Assembly (NCBI RefSeq): GCF_013778325.1
Contig: NZ_JACEIB010000006.1
Location: 372,001 to 436,000 of the forward strand
From: Sphingomonas chungangi
Lineage (GTDB): Bacteria > Pseudomonadota > Alphaproteobacteria > Sphingomonadales > Sphingomonadaceae
Reading direction: 5' to 3'
DNA: 64,000 nt
Below are positions 1-13,058 of the stretch, piece after piece. Under the pieces are notes generated by a model, which saw only the letters and a list, made by a program, of their open reading frames with translations, was not told the origin of the DNA and did no database searches. Position numbers and translations under genes: made by a program. Within the stretch, counting starts at the first letter, position 1. Each line of letters starts with the position of its first letter.

Positions 1-2
1 CG

Positions 3-2579
3 GCGGACATGCTGGGCGTGTCTTTCCTGACCGATCTGGCCGGGGCCGTTCGGGCAGCCGGTCTGTCGCTCCTCGTCGAGGCCGAGGGCCTCGACGACGC
101 GCAGATATTGGCCGTGCGCGACAGGGCCGACGCGTTTCTGCTGCCGATGGGCGTATCGGCCGAGGATTTGCTCGCCGCCGATGAACGATTGAGAACGATC
201 GCGCCGCTTTACCTCAACGTGGCGGGCGAAGCGATCACGCCGGAGCGGATCGCACTGGCCGATGGTGTCGTTGTGGGCGACCCGGACGGTCAGACGATCA
301 CCACGATCCGAAGCCTGCTCGATCCGCTTTCCGGCGCGCAGGGCGACCGGCGGACGCTCTCGGCGCCGGCCGCTCCGGTGGCCGCGATCGTGCGCACCGG
401 ATCTCCGGATCTCCGCCTGGCGGACGCTGCGCTGTTGATCCTCGTCAACCGGACGGGGCAGTCGGCCGCGGCCGATCCCGATCTCGCGCTGCGCTCGGCG
501 GGCTTGCCCTTCGAGATCACCGACGGCGAACCGTCCGGGGTTGCTCACCCGCTCGACCCCGGTGCCTTCCGTATCCACCGGCTGCGCCGCAAGGCGGTCG
601 TCGCCATCGGCGCGGAACATCATGGGCAGCCGGCTGACGCCGCCGCGACGCCGCGCCTCGTCCTCGAAGGCATATCCCCGAGCGTCGAGGGCGGCTTCCC
701 CGCCAAGCGCGTCGTCGGCGATGACGTGATCATCGAGGCATTGCTCTACGGTGATGGGCACGAACAGCTCGCCGCCGAGCTGCAGTGGCGCGCGCTCGAC
801 GAGGACGACTGGCGGGTTGCCCGCATGACGCAACTCCCCAATGACACATGGCGCGCGACACTGCCGCTCGACCGGCTTGGGCGGTACGAGTTCGCGGTCG
901 AGGGCTGGCTCGATCGCTATGGCGGCTACCGCCGCGATTTTGGCAAGAAGCGCGACGCCGGGGTCGCCGAAACCATCGACTATGCAGAAGGGCGCCTGCT
1001 GGTGGAGCAGGCGATGGCGCGCGCCGACCGGGCGACGGCGGAGGTGATCACGGCCTGGCTGGCACGATACGACACAGCGCCGGACGACGACGCCCGCGCG
1101 TCTCTGTTGCTGGCCACCGACATCGCCGAGCTGATAGACGCCGCTGACGAGCGCCTGCACCGCATCCGCAGCGAACCGGGCTGGATCGATGCCGAGCGGA
1201 TCGAGGCACGCTTCTCCAGCTGGTATGAACTGTTCCCGCGCTCGATCACCGAAGACAAAGTTCGCCACGGCACGTTCGCCGACGTGATCGGACGCCTTCC
1301 GGCGATCCGAGCGATGGGGTTCGACACCCTATATTTCCCGCCCATACACCCGATCGGCCAATCCAACCGCAAGGGACCGAACAACACGCTGACCCCCGGC
1401 CCCAACGATGTCGGCAGCCCCTATGCGATCGGCAGCGCCGAGGGCGGCCACGATGCGGTGCATCCCGCGCTCGGTACCATGGACGATTTCGACCGTCTCG
1501 TGGCGGCAGCGGCCGATCACGGGCTGGAGATCGCGCTCGATTTCGCCATCCAATGCTCGCCCGACCATCCCTGGCTCGCCGAGCATCCCGGCTGGTTCGC
1601 CTGGCGGCCGGACGGATCGATGAAATATGCCGAGAATCCGCCGAAAAAGTATCAGGATATCGTCAATGTCGATTTCTACGGACCGGATGCCGTGCCCGCG
1701 CTCTGGATCGCGCTGCGCGATATCGTTCTTCTGTGGATTTCACACGGCGTGAAGGTCTTTCGGGTCGACAATCCCCACACCAAGCCCTTGCCGTTCTGGG
1801 AGTGGATGATTGGCGACGTGCGGGCGAGGCATCCCGACGCCATCTTCCTGGCCGAGGCGTTCACCCGGCCGAACATGATGTACCGGCTCGCCAAGATCGG
1901 CTTCTCGCAGAGCTATACCTATTTTACGTGGCGCAACGACAAGCAGGAACTGACCGACTATATCACCGAACTGACGACGACCGCGCCGCGCGACTTCTAT
2001 CGTCCGCATTTCTTCGTCAACACGCCCGACATCAATCCGCTTTATCTCCAGGCGTCGGGCCGGCCGGGCTTCCGCATCCGCGCCGTGTTGGCGGCAACGC
2101 TGTCTGGCCTGTTCGGCGTCTATTCGGGCTTCGAACTGTGCGAATCCGCCCCGGTGCCGGGCAAGGAGGAGTATCTCGATTCCGAGAAGTACGAGATCCG
2201 CCCGCGCGACTGGCAGGCGCCCGGCAACATCATCGCCGACATCCGCCTGCTCAACAATTTGCGGCGCACCCACAAGGCTCTGCAGACTCACCTGAACACG
2301 CGCTTCTACGTCGCGCGCAACGACACCATCCTCTATTACGGCAAACGGTCGCCGGACGGCAGCGAGATGATCCTGGTGATGGTCAATCTCGATCCGCACC
2401 ATCCGCAGGAAGCCCATTTCGAGGTGCCGCTGTGGGAGTTCGGACTTCCCGACAATGGCAGCGTCTCGGTCGAGGATTGCGCGCAGGGCCATCGCTTCGA
2501 CTGGCGCGGCAAGGACCAGTGGATTCGATTGGATCCGCAGGAACCCTATCGAATCTGGCGTATCTGGAGCGCTTCATGA
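3..2579 (+). CDS. glgE: GlgE, alpha-1,4-glucan:maltose-1-phosphate maltosyltransferase (5' end outside window)
   Basis: Transfers maltosyl units from maltose-1-phosphate to alpha-1,4-glucan (GH13_3 family) in the cytoplasmic GlgE pathway. Counting from the first ATG at base 9, the catalytic residues fit the family: nucleophile D587 in FRVDNPHTKP, acid/base E616 in FLAEAFTRP and D674 in NTPDINP. The usual GlgE N-domain begins near residue 218 (LEGISPSVEGGFPAKR), so at least 217 residues precede it. This extension resembles the end of another alpha-amylase fold and its beta-domain. The frame stays open to the window edge, so the true start is upstream. The stop overlaps the next start (ATGA), indicating an operon with treS and glgB. 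The GlgE assignment is secure; the role of the extension is unknown. Confidence 0.95.
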   Translation, partial: ADMLGVSFLTDLAGAVRAAGLSLLVEAEGLDDAQILAVRDRADAFLLPMGVSAEDLLAADERLRTIAPLYLNVAGEAITPERIALADGVVVGDPDGQTITTIRSLLDPLSGAQGDRRTLSAPAAPVAAIVRTGSPDLRLADAALLILVNRTGQSAAADPDLALRSAGLPFEITDGEPSGVAHPLDPGAFRIHRLRRKAVVAIGAEHHGQPADAAATPRLVLEGISPSVEGGFPAKRVVGDDVIIEALLYGDGHEQLAAELQWRALDEDDWRVARMTQLPNDTWRATLPLDRLGRYEFAVEGWLDRYGGYRRDFGKKRDAGVAETIDYAEGRLLVEQAMARADRATAEVITAWLARYDTAPDDDARASLLLATDIAELIDAADERLHRIRSEPGWIDAERIEARFSSWYELFPRSITEDKVRHGTFADVIGRLPAIRAMGFDTLYFPPIHPIGQSNRKGPNNTLTPGPNDVGSPYAIGSAEGGHDAVHPALGTMDDFDRLVAAAADHGLEIALDFAIQCSPDHPWLAEHPGWFAWRPDGSMKYAENPPKKYQDIVNVDFYGPDAVPALWIALRDIVLLWISHGVKVFRVDNPHTKPLPFWEWMIGDVRARHPDAIFLAEAFTRPNMMYRLAKIGFSQSYTYFTWRNDKQELTDYITELTTTAPRDFYRPHFFVNTPDINPLYLQASGRPGFRIRAVLAATLSGLFGVYSGFELCESAPVPGKEEYLDSEKYEIRPRDWQAPGNIIADIRLLNNLRRTHKALQTHLNTRFYVARNDTILYYGKRSPDGSEMILVMVNLDPHHPQEAHFEVPLWEFGLPDNGSVSVEDCAQGHRFDWRGKDQWIRLDPQEPYRIWRIWSAS

Positions 2580-5500
2580 CCGACGACAGCTTCTTCGAGC
2601 AGGATCCGCTCTGGTACAAGGACACGGTCATCTACCAGCTCCACATCAAGTCCTTCTTCGATGCCAACAACGATGGCATCGGAGATTTCGCCGGCCTGCT
2701 GGAGAAGCTGGACTATATCGCCGATCTCGGCGTCACCGCGATCTGGCTCCTGCCGTTCTACCCGAGCCCGCGCCGCGACGACGGATATGACATTGCCGAA
2801 TATCGCGAGATCAGCGCCGACTATGGCTCGATGGACGAGGTGCGCGCCTTCATCGCCGCGGCGCACGACCGCGGGATGCGCGTCATCACGGAGCTCGTCA
2901 TCAACCACACGTCGGATCAGCACCCCTGGTTCCAGGCCGCCCGGCGCGCGCCGCCCGGCAGCCCCGAACGGGAATTCTATGTGTGGTCGGACAACGACCA
3001 GCTCTATTCCGGCACGCGCATCATCTTCCTCGACACCGAGAAATCGAACTGGACGTGGGATGAGGAAGCGCAGGCCTATTTCTGGCACCGTTTCTATTCG
3101 CACCAGCCCGACCTCAATTTCGACAACCCCGCGGTGCTTGCCGAGGTCCTGTCGATCATGGACTTCTGGTGCGAGGCGGGCGTCGACGGGCTGCGGCTCG
3201 ACGCCATCCCCTATCTGGTCGAACGCGACGGCACCTCGAACGAGAACCTCCCCGAGACGCACGCCGTGCTCAAGAAGATCCGCACGCATCTCAATACATA
3301 TTGGCCGAGAAAGATGCTGCTCGCCGAGGCGAATATGTGGCCGGAGGACACGCAGCAATATTTCGGCGAGATCGATGCCGAGGGCCGGGGCGACGAATGC
3401 CACATGGCTTTCCACTTCCCGCTGATGCCCCGCATGTACATGGCGGTCGCGCAGGAGGATCGCTTCCCCATCACCGACATCATGCGCCAGACGCCCGAGA
3501 TCCCGGCCGACTGCCAGTGGGCGATTTTCCTGCGCAACCATGACGAGCTGACGCTCGAAATGGTCACCGACGCCGAGCGCGACTATTTGTGGGACACCTA
3601 TGCGTCGGACCGGCGCGCGCGCATCAATCTCGGTATCCGCCGCCGCCTCTCGCCCTTGATGGAGCATGACCGTCGCCGCATCGAACTGATGAAGGCGCTG
3701 CTTCTCACGATGCCGGGCACGCCGGTGCTTTACTATGGCGACGAGATCGGCATGGGCGACAATATCTTTCTCGGCGACCGCGACGGCGTGCGGACGCCGA
3801 TGCAATGGTCGCCCGACCGCAACGGCGGCTTCTCGAAGGCCGACCCCGCCGCGCTGACATTGCCGCCGATCATGGACCCGCTCTACGGCTTCCAGGCCGT
3901 CAACGTCGAGGCACAGCAACGCGATCGTCATTCGCTACTGAACACGATCAAACGTATGCTGGCGGTGCGCCGCCAATATCAGGCGTTCGGGCGGGGTGGG
4001 CAACGCTTCCTGCGACCGGCCAATCGCAAGATCATCGCCTATCTGCGCGAGTTTGAGGCCGAGACGGTGCTATGCGTGGCTAACCTGTCGCGCACCGCGC
4101 AGGCGGTCGAGCTCGATCTTCACGAGTTTGAGGGCCGAACCCCAATCGAACTGTCGGGCGGCAGCGCCTTTCCGGCGATCGGCCAGCTTCCCTATCTGTT
4201 GACGCTGCCGCCCTACGGCTTCTTGTGGTTCAATCTTTCGTCCGAGCAGGCGCCGCCCGATTGGTCCTCGGGCGCACCCGAAATGGAGGTGGAGCGTCAC
4301 ACCTTCGTGCTTCAGGGCGGCCTCGAAAGTCTTGGCGACGCGCATCACCGCGGGGTGCTCGAACAGCAACTGCTGCCAGAATATATACCAGCGCGGCGCT
4401 GGTTCGGGAGCAAGGATGCCGCATTTGGCGGCGCGCGCATCATCCGCGCGGCGCCACTGCCCAACGCCGCAGATCTCTGGCTCACCCAAATCGAGGTCGC
4501 CACCGATCGCGAGACGGCGCTCTACAACCTGCCATTCGGCATTGCGTGGGAGGGCGCCGAGCAAGGGCCGTTCGCCTCCAATCTGGCGCTTGCACGGGTT
4601 CGGCGCGGCCGTACCGTCGGCCTGTTGACCGACGGCTTTGCGCTGGCGAGCTTCCCCTGCGCGATCCTGACCGCGCTGCAGGAGAACAGCATTCTGCCGT
4701 TCGGCAACGGCGAGCTCCGCTTCGCCGCTCATGCCGACCTCGACGTGCAGCCCGGCGCGACGCCCGAGTGGCTCTCTGCCGAGCAATCCAATTCCAGTGT
4801 GCTGCTGGAGCAGCAGGCGGTGCTTAAGCTGCTCCGCAAGATCCAGCCTGGCGTGCATCCCGACGTTGAGATGGTCCGCTATTTAACCGATCACGGCTTC
4901 GCCAACGTGCCCCCGATCTTGGGCGAGGTCACCCAATGGGAGGAGGGCGTCTCCAGCGTCGTGATGTTGGTTCAGCGCTTCGTCTACAATCAGGGCGACG
5001 GCTGGCAGTGGACACTCGGCGTGCTCGAGCGGCTCGCGACCTCCGAGAAGTTCACGTTCTCGAACTATGAGAATTTTGCCGCAAAGCTCGGCGCGCGTCT
5101 TGCCGAGATGCATGCCGTTCTCGCTCGCTCGACCGATGACGAGGCGTTCGCGCCCGAGGCGGTGGACGCGGGCTATGCCGACGCGCTGGCCCGGCGCGTG
5201 ACCGACGGCGTCGATCGTGCCGCGGCGCTGATCCAGGCGCGCGAGGATGCGCAATTGATCGATAAGGCGTCGGTCCTGCTGGAGCATCGCGACGCGCTGG
5301 CGGCGCGGCTGCGCGAGGTGGCGCATGCCGCGATCGGTCGGGTGAGCACCCGCATCCACGGCGATCTCCACCTCGGGCAGCTGCTGGTGACCGGCAATGA
5401 TGTGGTGTTCATCGATTTCGAAGGCGAGCCGGCCAGATCGATGGACGAGCGCCGCGCCAAGGACCTCGCCATCCGCGACGTCGCCGGCATCCTGCGCTCG

Positions 5501-5796
5501 TTCGACTACGCGGCCGCCGTCGCCGAGGCGGCGCGCCCGGCAGCAGCCGACTCCGAGGGCATGCGCACGACCGAGCGCTACGCCCGTTTCCGCGATGCCG
5601 CCGCGGCAGCCTTCCTCGATGCTTATGCGGCCGGGAGGGAGGCGATGGATGGTCCGCTGCTCGACCTGTTCCTCATCGACAAGGCCGCCTACGAGGTCGC
5701 CTATGAAGCCGCCAACCGACCGGACTGGCTGAACGTGCCGGTCTCCGGATTGATTCGGGCCGCCACCCGCCTGCTGGGCATGGGGGAGGAGGCCTG

Positions 5797-5797
<1 letters not shown>
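2576..5797 (+). CDS. treS: TreS-maltokinase (Pep2/Mak) fusion protein
   Basis: A 1073-residue fusion that interconverts trehalose and maltose (TreS) and phosphorylates maltose to maltose-1-phosphate (maltokinase), the GlgE donor. Residues ~10-545 are GH13 trehalose synthase with D209 ([10 protein letters not shown]), E251 (LLAEANMWP) and D323 ([10 protein letters not shown]). Residues ~570-1070 are an aminoglycoside-phosphotransferase-like kinase with D930 in [10 protein letters not shown] and D947 in VFIDFEGEP. The start at 2576 is chosen because it begins the TreS domain and overlaps the glgE stop by 4 bases; the open frame continues upstream only as a shadow of glgE. The stop overlaps the glgB start (TGATG). 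Such fusions are known in GlgE-pathway bacteria and should channel maltose. Confidence 0.95.
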
Positions 5798-7956
<2,159 letters not shown>

Positions 7957-8156
7957 GATCATTGTCATCGAAGCATAGATCGCGTGAATTGAACCGCTGC
8001 CGGGGACACGCGTTCATCTGACTGAGAGGTGAACGAGATGCCCTATCGGGCCAAGATAAAGCATTCGGGCAGAGATCGAACGGAACGGCGGTCGGATCCG
8101 CGACGATCGCTGGATCCAAGGATGCGGGCTTTGCTGGAACAGCTTGATGCCATCCC

Positions 8157-8324
8157 CTACGAGCGGAGAGTCCGTGCGTCTTCGAATTCGGAAGGTGTGC
8201 CCGACGCGAGCTTGGCCCGGATCAGATCGGCAAGCTCGTGATCGCCGTCGGTCTCGCACGATTCTTGGATGCGCCTGAGATTGTTCGCGTTGATGCGCTC
8301 AAGCATCTCGTCGATTGGAGACAT
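8157..8324 (-). CDS. Small acidic helical protein, 55 aa, unknown function
   Basis: A 55-codon ORF beginning MSPIDEMLERINANNLRR and ending at a TAG. It has a strong Shine-Dalgarno (GGAAAGGA) about 7 bases before the ATG. It is rich in E, D, R and L and predicted helical, with no signal or membrane segment. It is convergent with glgB and partly overlaps a weaker plus-strand ORF at 8029-8241. The ribosome site and protein-like composition favour this strand. No family is recognised. Confidence 0.55.
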   Translation of the reverse strand: MSPIDEMLERINANNLRRIQESCETDGDHELADLIRAKLASGTPSEFEDARTLRS

Positions 8325-9279
8325 AACGTTCCTTTCCGCGCTTGATCGGTGACTTTGCGGCCGAGCGTCTGAACCGGAGATGACACTATCCGAGCTTCGT
8401 CAAAGCGAGCTCGGAACACGAGGAGCGCTTTGCGGGCGACATGTGGGACTGGCGCCGAGCATCGGTTTGAGTAGCCCTAGTTTTTAAGGCGCCTTGAGGC
8501 ATCAAAGCCTGCTGCTGGAGTTTGGTGCCGAACTCTCGCGCGGGAGCTTCTACCATCCCTGGCCGCCTTGGTATTGGCCTTCTTAGCGGTCTCGCTGCCA
8601 TGTCCCTTCTCTTCGCCCGTCATGATCTGCTTTCTGACATGTGGTCTGGATCTGGTCACTCGACGCACTGATACACCAACGCCTGCTGGCGAAGACGATC
8701 CAGCTCACTGGGCCGCTCACCACCTGCTGTGCGACGATCGAGGCAACGCCCATGAAATCGAGGCGTCGATCACCATTCAGGACGAGGGTTTCGAAAACCT
8801 CCTACGAGGGTCTTCCAGTCTCGCTCGAGGATGTGCTGCGGCGCGCGCCCGAAAATTGGTGTGTCGAGGCCTCGAGGCGTTTGCGCTCGGGCTGATCGAA
8901 GGAGTGCTGTGATCGGGGACGATTGACCGAACCGCTCGCTTCGTCGGCAATGGTCACCGCTTTCTCTCCTCCCGAAAAAATTAAACCCAGACCTTTCGTT
9001 TTTTTCACGTTCCTCCTTGGCGCCACTTTCTGGACCTCGTTCCTGGCAGGCGAAGCGGCGCGGTCGGCGCGGGGCCGAACCGTCCATGCTATCGACCTCG
9101 ATCGGGCAATGGAAAGCCTCCGGAGCGACGCGCTCGGCCTTCGCTGCTATGGCGGCGGGATATCTGGCTCGACACGCAAGACTTGGTGCCGGTCCTACCC
9201 AAGCCGTTCGATGCAGCAGGACACCGGTGGCAAGGCACCGATGGTTCGAACTTGTCCAACCGCCTGCCAAATATCGCCT
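8325..9279. other. Gene-poor interval
   Basis: About 950 bases without a convincing intact gene. Short frames occur on both strands. A minus ORF at about 8477-8623 (MTGEEKGHGS...) lies beside another minus frame carrying APAREFGTKLQQQAL, which could be one small gene split by a frameshift. A minus GTG frame near 8953 has a GGAGGAG ribosome-site-like stretch, but its product is low-complexity Ser/Arg. A plus frame ends with EGLPVSLEDVLRRAPENW, which looks protein-like but has no clear start. I interpret this as decayed or non-coding sequence. Confidence 0.4.
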
Positions 9280-10203
9280 TTAGCGTCCGCGATCATCGGA
9301 GACCGGCGCCGCCACCATGAGCGCCCGCGGCCGCGCGCGGATCGCGACAGGTGTCTTGGCGAGGACTTCGCCGTCGATCGAGATCGGTAGAGCGGGGTGC
9401 GTCGAAAGCGTCAGCGTCGCAGCTTCGAACTGGCGAACTTGCCGCCAGCGCGCGTTCGATCCAACAAGATGCGCAGCCCAATTGAGGAGCAAATCGCGCC
9501 GACGTTCGCCAGTGATCACCTGAACGACGATCTGACCGCTGTCGAGGGTCGCGGAGTCGACCAGCTCGACTCCGCCGTGGAAGGGACCGTTGGCGATCCG
9601 AACCTCGACACCGTTCATATCGTGGCGCTGCCCACCGACGGTAACGCAAATGCGAAACGGCTTAAAACGCGCGAGCTGACCGGCCGCCCAAATCATGTAG
9701 CCAGGCCTGCCGGCCCACGCCTTGAGGCCGCGCGGCACGCTTTCAGCAATTTGGGGCGCAAGCCCCATCGATGCACAGCCGGCATAGATTTTGCCGTCGA
9801 TCTCGCCCAAGTCGACGCAGCGGGCATTACCCGCGGCAATGACAGCGACCGCTCCTTCAAGATCGAGCGGCAATCGCAAAGCCCGCGCGAAGCTGTTCGC
9901 CGTCCCCAGTGGCAAGACGCCGAGCACGGTCTTCGTACCCACGAAGCGGTCTACGCAGGCCAGTAGCGTGCCGTCACCGCCGCCGACGATGACCATCGGC
10001 ACACCGCTCCTGATCGCGGCGCCGACCGCCTCGCCCAGCGCCTTTGGCCGATCGATGCCTCGAACGATGGTCAATTGAACACCGCATTCGCGCAGCAATC
10101 GGCGTGCCGCCGCGAGCTCCTTGCGCCCCTTGCGCGAGTGCACGTTGACGATGAGGGCAGCGCGCTGAGGGGGGCGGGCAGAAAGCATGCGAGGATTACT
10201 CAT
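9280..10203 (-). CDS. YegS/BmrU-like diacylglycerol/lipid kinase family protein
   Basis: A 307-residue protein with the diacylglycerol kinase catalytic signature GGGDGT at about residues 74-79, followed by GVLPLGTANSFARAL, typical of YegS/BmrU/sphingosine-kinase-like lipid kinases. It probably phosphorylates a lipid such as diacylglycerol or a sphingoid/phosphatidylglycerol-type substrate, but the substrate cannot be deduced. ATG 10203 is chosen; a TTG at 10218 would add five residues. It is monocistronic and divergent from katE, whose leader lies beyond 10400. Confidence 0.85.
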   Translation of the reverse strand: MSNPRMLSARPPQRAALIVNVHSRKGRKELAAARRLLRECGVQLTIVRGIDRPKALGEAVGAAIRSGVPMVIVGGGDGTLLACVDRFVGTKTVLGVLPLGTANSFARALRLPLDLEGAVAVIAAGNARCVDLGEIDGKIYAGCASMGLAPQIAESVPRGLKAWAGRPGYMIWAAGQLARFKPFRICVTVGGQRHDMNGVEVRIANGPFHGGVELVDSATLDSGQIVVQVITGERRRDLLLNWAAHLVGSNARWRQVRQFEAATLTLSTHPALPISIDGEVLAKTPVAIRARPRALMVAAPVSDDRGR

Positions 10204-10547
10204 GATTGTCTGGCCCAAGCCTAACTCTCGCCGCGCACGTCAACGTTAACCGATATTAGCGCTGCCCTCCTATGCGGGCCGCCCGAATGTCTGTGGATGC
10301 TAAACGACAGGCCATTCGTCATCAACGAGCCGCCAATAGGTGAGAACATTGTGCATCGCGCCGGCTCTCTCACATCCACCGTGAACGGCGTCGATACGGC
10401 CACGCAATGATCGAACGTAACGGCCCGACCGTTCGTTCGCCCGCTTTGACGGAAATCGTACTGCTTCAAGTTAATTCGCTGAATCAGGGCGCAACCCGGG
10501 GCTGGATCCGATCGCTTGGACGGTTTGCATCGTCAGGGAGCGGAATC

Positions 10548-12701
10548 ATGAGCACCATCGGCAAGGACAAGGGCGCGTCATCCCAAGCCCAGGTATTCGA
10601 AACGGAGATCGGTGAGGGCGGTGAGCTCCATCAGGTCGTTGGCAAGGATGTCGATACGCTGACTACGCAGCAGGGTGTTCCAGTCGCTGACGATCAGAAT
10701 AGCCTCAAGGTCGGCCCGCGCGGACCAACCTTGCTCGAGGACTTCCATTTCCGCGAGAAAATTTTCCATTTCGATCATGAGCGTATTCCGGAGCGAGTCG
10801 TGCATGCGCGCGGCTACGGCGTCCACGGGCGGTTCGTGCTGAACGAGAGCCTCGCCGATTATACCACCGCCAAGGTTTTGACAGAGGTCGGCGAGGAGAC
10901 GCCGATGTTCGTCCGCTTCTCGACGGTTGCCGGTAACAGGGGCTCGTCTGACCTAGCCCGTGACGTGCGCGGCTTCGCCGCCAAATTCTACACCAAGGAA
11001 GGCAATTGGGACATTGTCGGCAACAACATCCCGGTCTTCTTCATTCAGGATGCCATCAAATTCCCCGATCTCATCCATGCCGCCAAGCAGGAGCCCGATC
11101 GCGGCTTCCCGCAAGCGCAGACCGCGCACGACAATTTCTGGGATTTCATCAGCCTGACACCGGAATCGATGCACATGATCATGTGGATCATGTCTGATCG
11201 CACCATCCCGCGTTCGTTCCGTTTCATGGAAGGGTTCGGCGTTCACAGCTTCCGGTTGATCAACGCCGAAGGCAAATCGACTTACGTCAAGTTCCACTTC
11301 AAGCCCAAGCTCGGCCTGCAGTCGGTTGCCTGGAATGAGGCGGTCAAGATCAACGGCGCAGACCCGGATTTCCATCGTCGCGACCTCTGGGACGCGATCG
11401 ACCTCGGCAGCCCGCCCGAATGGGATCTGGGCGTCCAGTTGTTCGACGACGACTTCGCCAACAGTTTCGAATTCGACATTCTCGATGCCACCAAGATCAT
11501 CCCGGAGGAACAGGTACCGGTGAAGATCATCGGGAGCTTCGTCCTGGATGGCCTGGTCGACAACTTCTTCGCGGAGACCGAGCAAGTCGCCTTCTGCACG
11601 CAAAATGTCGTCCCGGGTATCGGCTTCACCAATGATCCGCTGCTCCAGGGCCGCAACTTTTCCTATCTCGACACCCAGCTGAAGCGCCTGGGATCGCCCA
11701 ATTTCACCCATATCCCGATTAACCAGCCGCGCGGGTGCCCCGTCCATAATTTCCAGCAGGATGGCCATATGGCGATGCGCAATCCGAAGGGCCGCGTTAA
11801 TTACGAGCCGAACAGTTGGGGTGGTCCCCGCGAGAATCCGGCGACCGGCTATCGCCATTTCGGCGCCGAGGAAAATGGGCGCAAGGCGCAGGTCCGCTCC
11901 GAGAGCTTCGCCGATCATTATAGCCAGGCCCGCCAGTTTTTCGTGAGCCAGGAGCCTATCGAGCAAAAGCATATCGGCGACGCCCTGGTCTTCGAGCTGT
12001 CGAAGTGTGAGCGGATCGACATCCGCGAGAAGATGGTCGGACATCTGCTCAACATCGATGCAGGGCTGGCCAAGACAGTGGCGGCCGGCCTCGGCATCGA
12101 GACCTTGCCAGAGCCCGCCGAGACCCTGTTCGAAACACGCACTGACCTGCCGCCATCTGCGGCGCTGAGCATCGTGCGCAACGGTCCGCAGAGCTTCAGC
12201 GGCCGCAAGCTCGGTATCCTCGTCACCGACGGCGCGGAGGCGGCGATCGTCAAGGCGCTGGTCGATGGGCTCAAGGCGATCGATGCCGTGTATGAAATCA
12301 TCACCCCGAAGATCGCCGGCGCGACGCTCGACGATGGCACCAAGGTCGAAGGCAAGCAGAAGATCGATGGAGGTCCCTCAATCCTGTATGACGCGGTCGC
12401 GCTTGTGCTCTCGCCTGACGGCGCGGCGCTGCTCGCAAAGGACAAAACAGCGAAGGACTTCGTCGCCGACGCGTTCGGGCATGCGAAGTTCATCGGCTAT
12501 GTGCCGGACGCTCTGCCGCTGATCGACAAGGCCGGCATTGCGGAAGACGACATGGACGAAGGGCTGATCGAACTTGGCTCGGCGAAATCCGTGACCGGAT
12601 TCCTCGAAACATGCGGTCAGCTTCGCCTCTGGGATCGTGAGCTTAGGACCGATCTCGATGCTGCCGCCTTCCTCGAATTCGCCGAGATGCCTCATGCCTG
12701 A
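10548..12701 (+). CDS. katE: Large-subunit monofunctional catalase (HPII type)
   Basis: A 717-residue heme catalase that dismutates hydrogen peroxide. H86 ([11 protein letters not shown]), N159 (VGNNIPVFF) and heme-ligand Y373 (FSYLDTQ) are spaced exactly like E. coli HPII H128/N201/Y415. The C-terminal ~150 residues ([14 protein letters not shown]...) form the flavodoxin/DJ-1-like domain of large catalases. ATG 10548 is preferred because CAGGGAG precedes it by about 8 bases; the longer frame to 10407 lacks a family match. The leader contains GGAAA-N14-GTTAA, similar to but not matching an EcfG promoter. The last 8 bases overlap the next ORF. Confidence 0.96.
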   Translation: MSTIGKDKGASSQAQVFETEIGEGGELHQVVGKDVDTLTTQQGVPVADDQNSLKVGPRGPTLLEDFHFREKIFHFDHERIPERVVHARGYGVHGRFVLNESLADYTTAKVLTEVGEETPMFVRFSTVAGNRGSSDLARDVRGFAAKFYTKEGNWDIVGNNIPVFFIQDAIKFPDLIHAAKQEPDRGFPQAQTAHDNFWDFISLTPESMHMIMWIMSDRTIPRSFRFMEGFGVHSFRLINAEGKSTYVKFHFKPKLGLQSVAWNEAVKINGADPDFHRRDLWDAIDLGSPPEWDLGVQLFDDDFANSFEFDILDATKIIPEEQVPVKIIGSFVLDGLVDNFFAETEQVAFCTQNVVPGIGFTNDPLLQGRNFSYLDTQLKRLGSPNFTHIPINQPRGCPVHNFQQDGHMAMRNPKGRVNYEPNSWGGPRENPATGYRHFGAEENGRKAQVRSESFADHYSQARQFFVSQEPIEQKHIGDALVFELSKCERIDIREKMVGHLLNIDAGLAKTVAAGLGIETLPEPAETLFETRTDLPPSAALSIVRNGPQSFSGRKLGILVTDGAEAAIVKALVDGLKAIDAVYEIITPKIAGATLDDGTKVEGKQKIDGGPSILYDAVALVLSPDGAALLAKDKTAKDFVADAFGHAKFIGYVPDALPLIDKAGIAEDDMDEGLIELGSAKSVTGFLETCGQLRLWDRELRTDLDAAAFLEFAEMPHA

Positions 12702-12903
12702 AGAAACCAGGCCCGGCATCGACGAGACGCAAAAAGGCAGGCCCCAACACGGGCCTGCCGGCGATGCTCGACCCAATCCGGATGGTGCCGATCCGCGCGC
12801 GAGGCCGGGCCAGAAGCCCGAAAAGGTCGAAGACAGGCCCACCGTCAGCCAAGTGAAGCCCGAGGACTATCCCGACAAAGCGAGTGGAAAGGATCTGTTA
12901 TGA
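12694..12903 (+). CDS. Small disordered hydrophilic protein 1 (katE-coupled), 69 aa
   Basis: ATG 12694 lies inside the last codons of katE (8-base overlap). The 69-residue product ([20 protein letters not shown]...) is almost devoid of aromatic and large hydrophobic residues and is rich in P, D, E, K, R and G, so it should be disordered. Its stop overlaps the next ATG (ATGA). A 9-bp hairpin is embedded in its coding sequence. Hydrophilin-like stress function is inferred from composition and position only. Confidence 0.6.
   Translation: MPEETRPGIDETQKGRPQHGPAGDARPNPDGADPRARPGQKPEKVEDRPTVSQVKPEDYPDKASGKDLL
12731..12759 (-). terminator. Hairpin with T5 tail on the minus strand
   Basis: GGCAGGCCC and GGGCCTGCC form a perfect 9-bp stem around a 6-base loop. 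Read on the minus strand it is followed by TTTTTGCG, the form of an intrinsic terminator. It could end transcription of the large minus operon whose last gene stops at 13236. On the plus strand the hairpin lies just after katE and inside a small ORF, where it might attenuate read-through or stabilise the katE mRNA end. Confidence 0.55.
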
Positions 12904-13058
12904 CCGGTGATCGCGACACAGAAGGAGCCGACCCTTCGGAGCAGGACAAGCGGTCGAGCGAGACTACGGAGGCCGACAAGGTCGCGCCCGACGATCGCCA
13001 TAAGACCGAAAAGCTCGCGCGTCATGACGGGGTCGATCCGAACGCAGGACAGGAATGA
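12900..13058 (+). CDS. Small disordered charged protein 2 (katE-coupled), 52 aa
   Basis: The start overlaps the preceding stop (ATGA at 12900-12903), implying translational coupling. The product ([20 protein letters not shown]...) contains no aromatic residue and about half its residues are D, E, K or R. Its own stop overlaps the next ATG by 4 bases. No family is recognised. Confidence 0.5.
   Translation: MTGDRDTEGADPSEQDKRSSETTEADKVAPDDRHKTEKLARHDGVDPNAGQE

Noticed and set aside
1553-2575. Upstream extension of the treS frame inside glgE
   Set aside because: The TreS domain begins at 2576 with the typical start and ATGA coupling; the upstream part is an out-of-frame reading of glgE.
2546-3931. 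461-codon antisense frame in treS
   Set aside because: Shadow frame with unnatural composition opposite an intact catalytic domain.
8029-8241. Plus-strand 70-codon Arg-rich frame
   Set aside because: Weak start signal, composition unlike a folded protein, and it overlaps the better supported minus-strand 55-codon gene.
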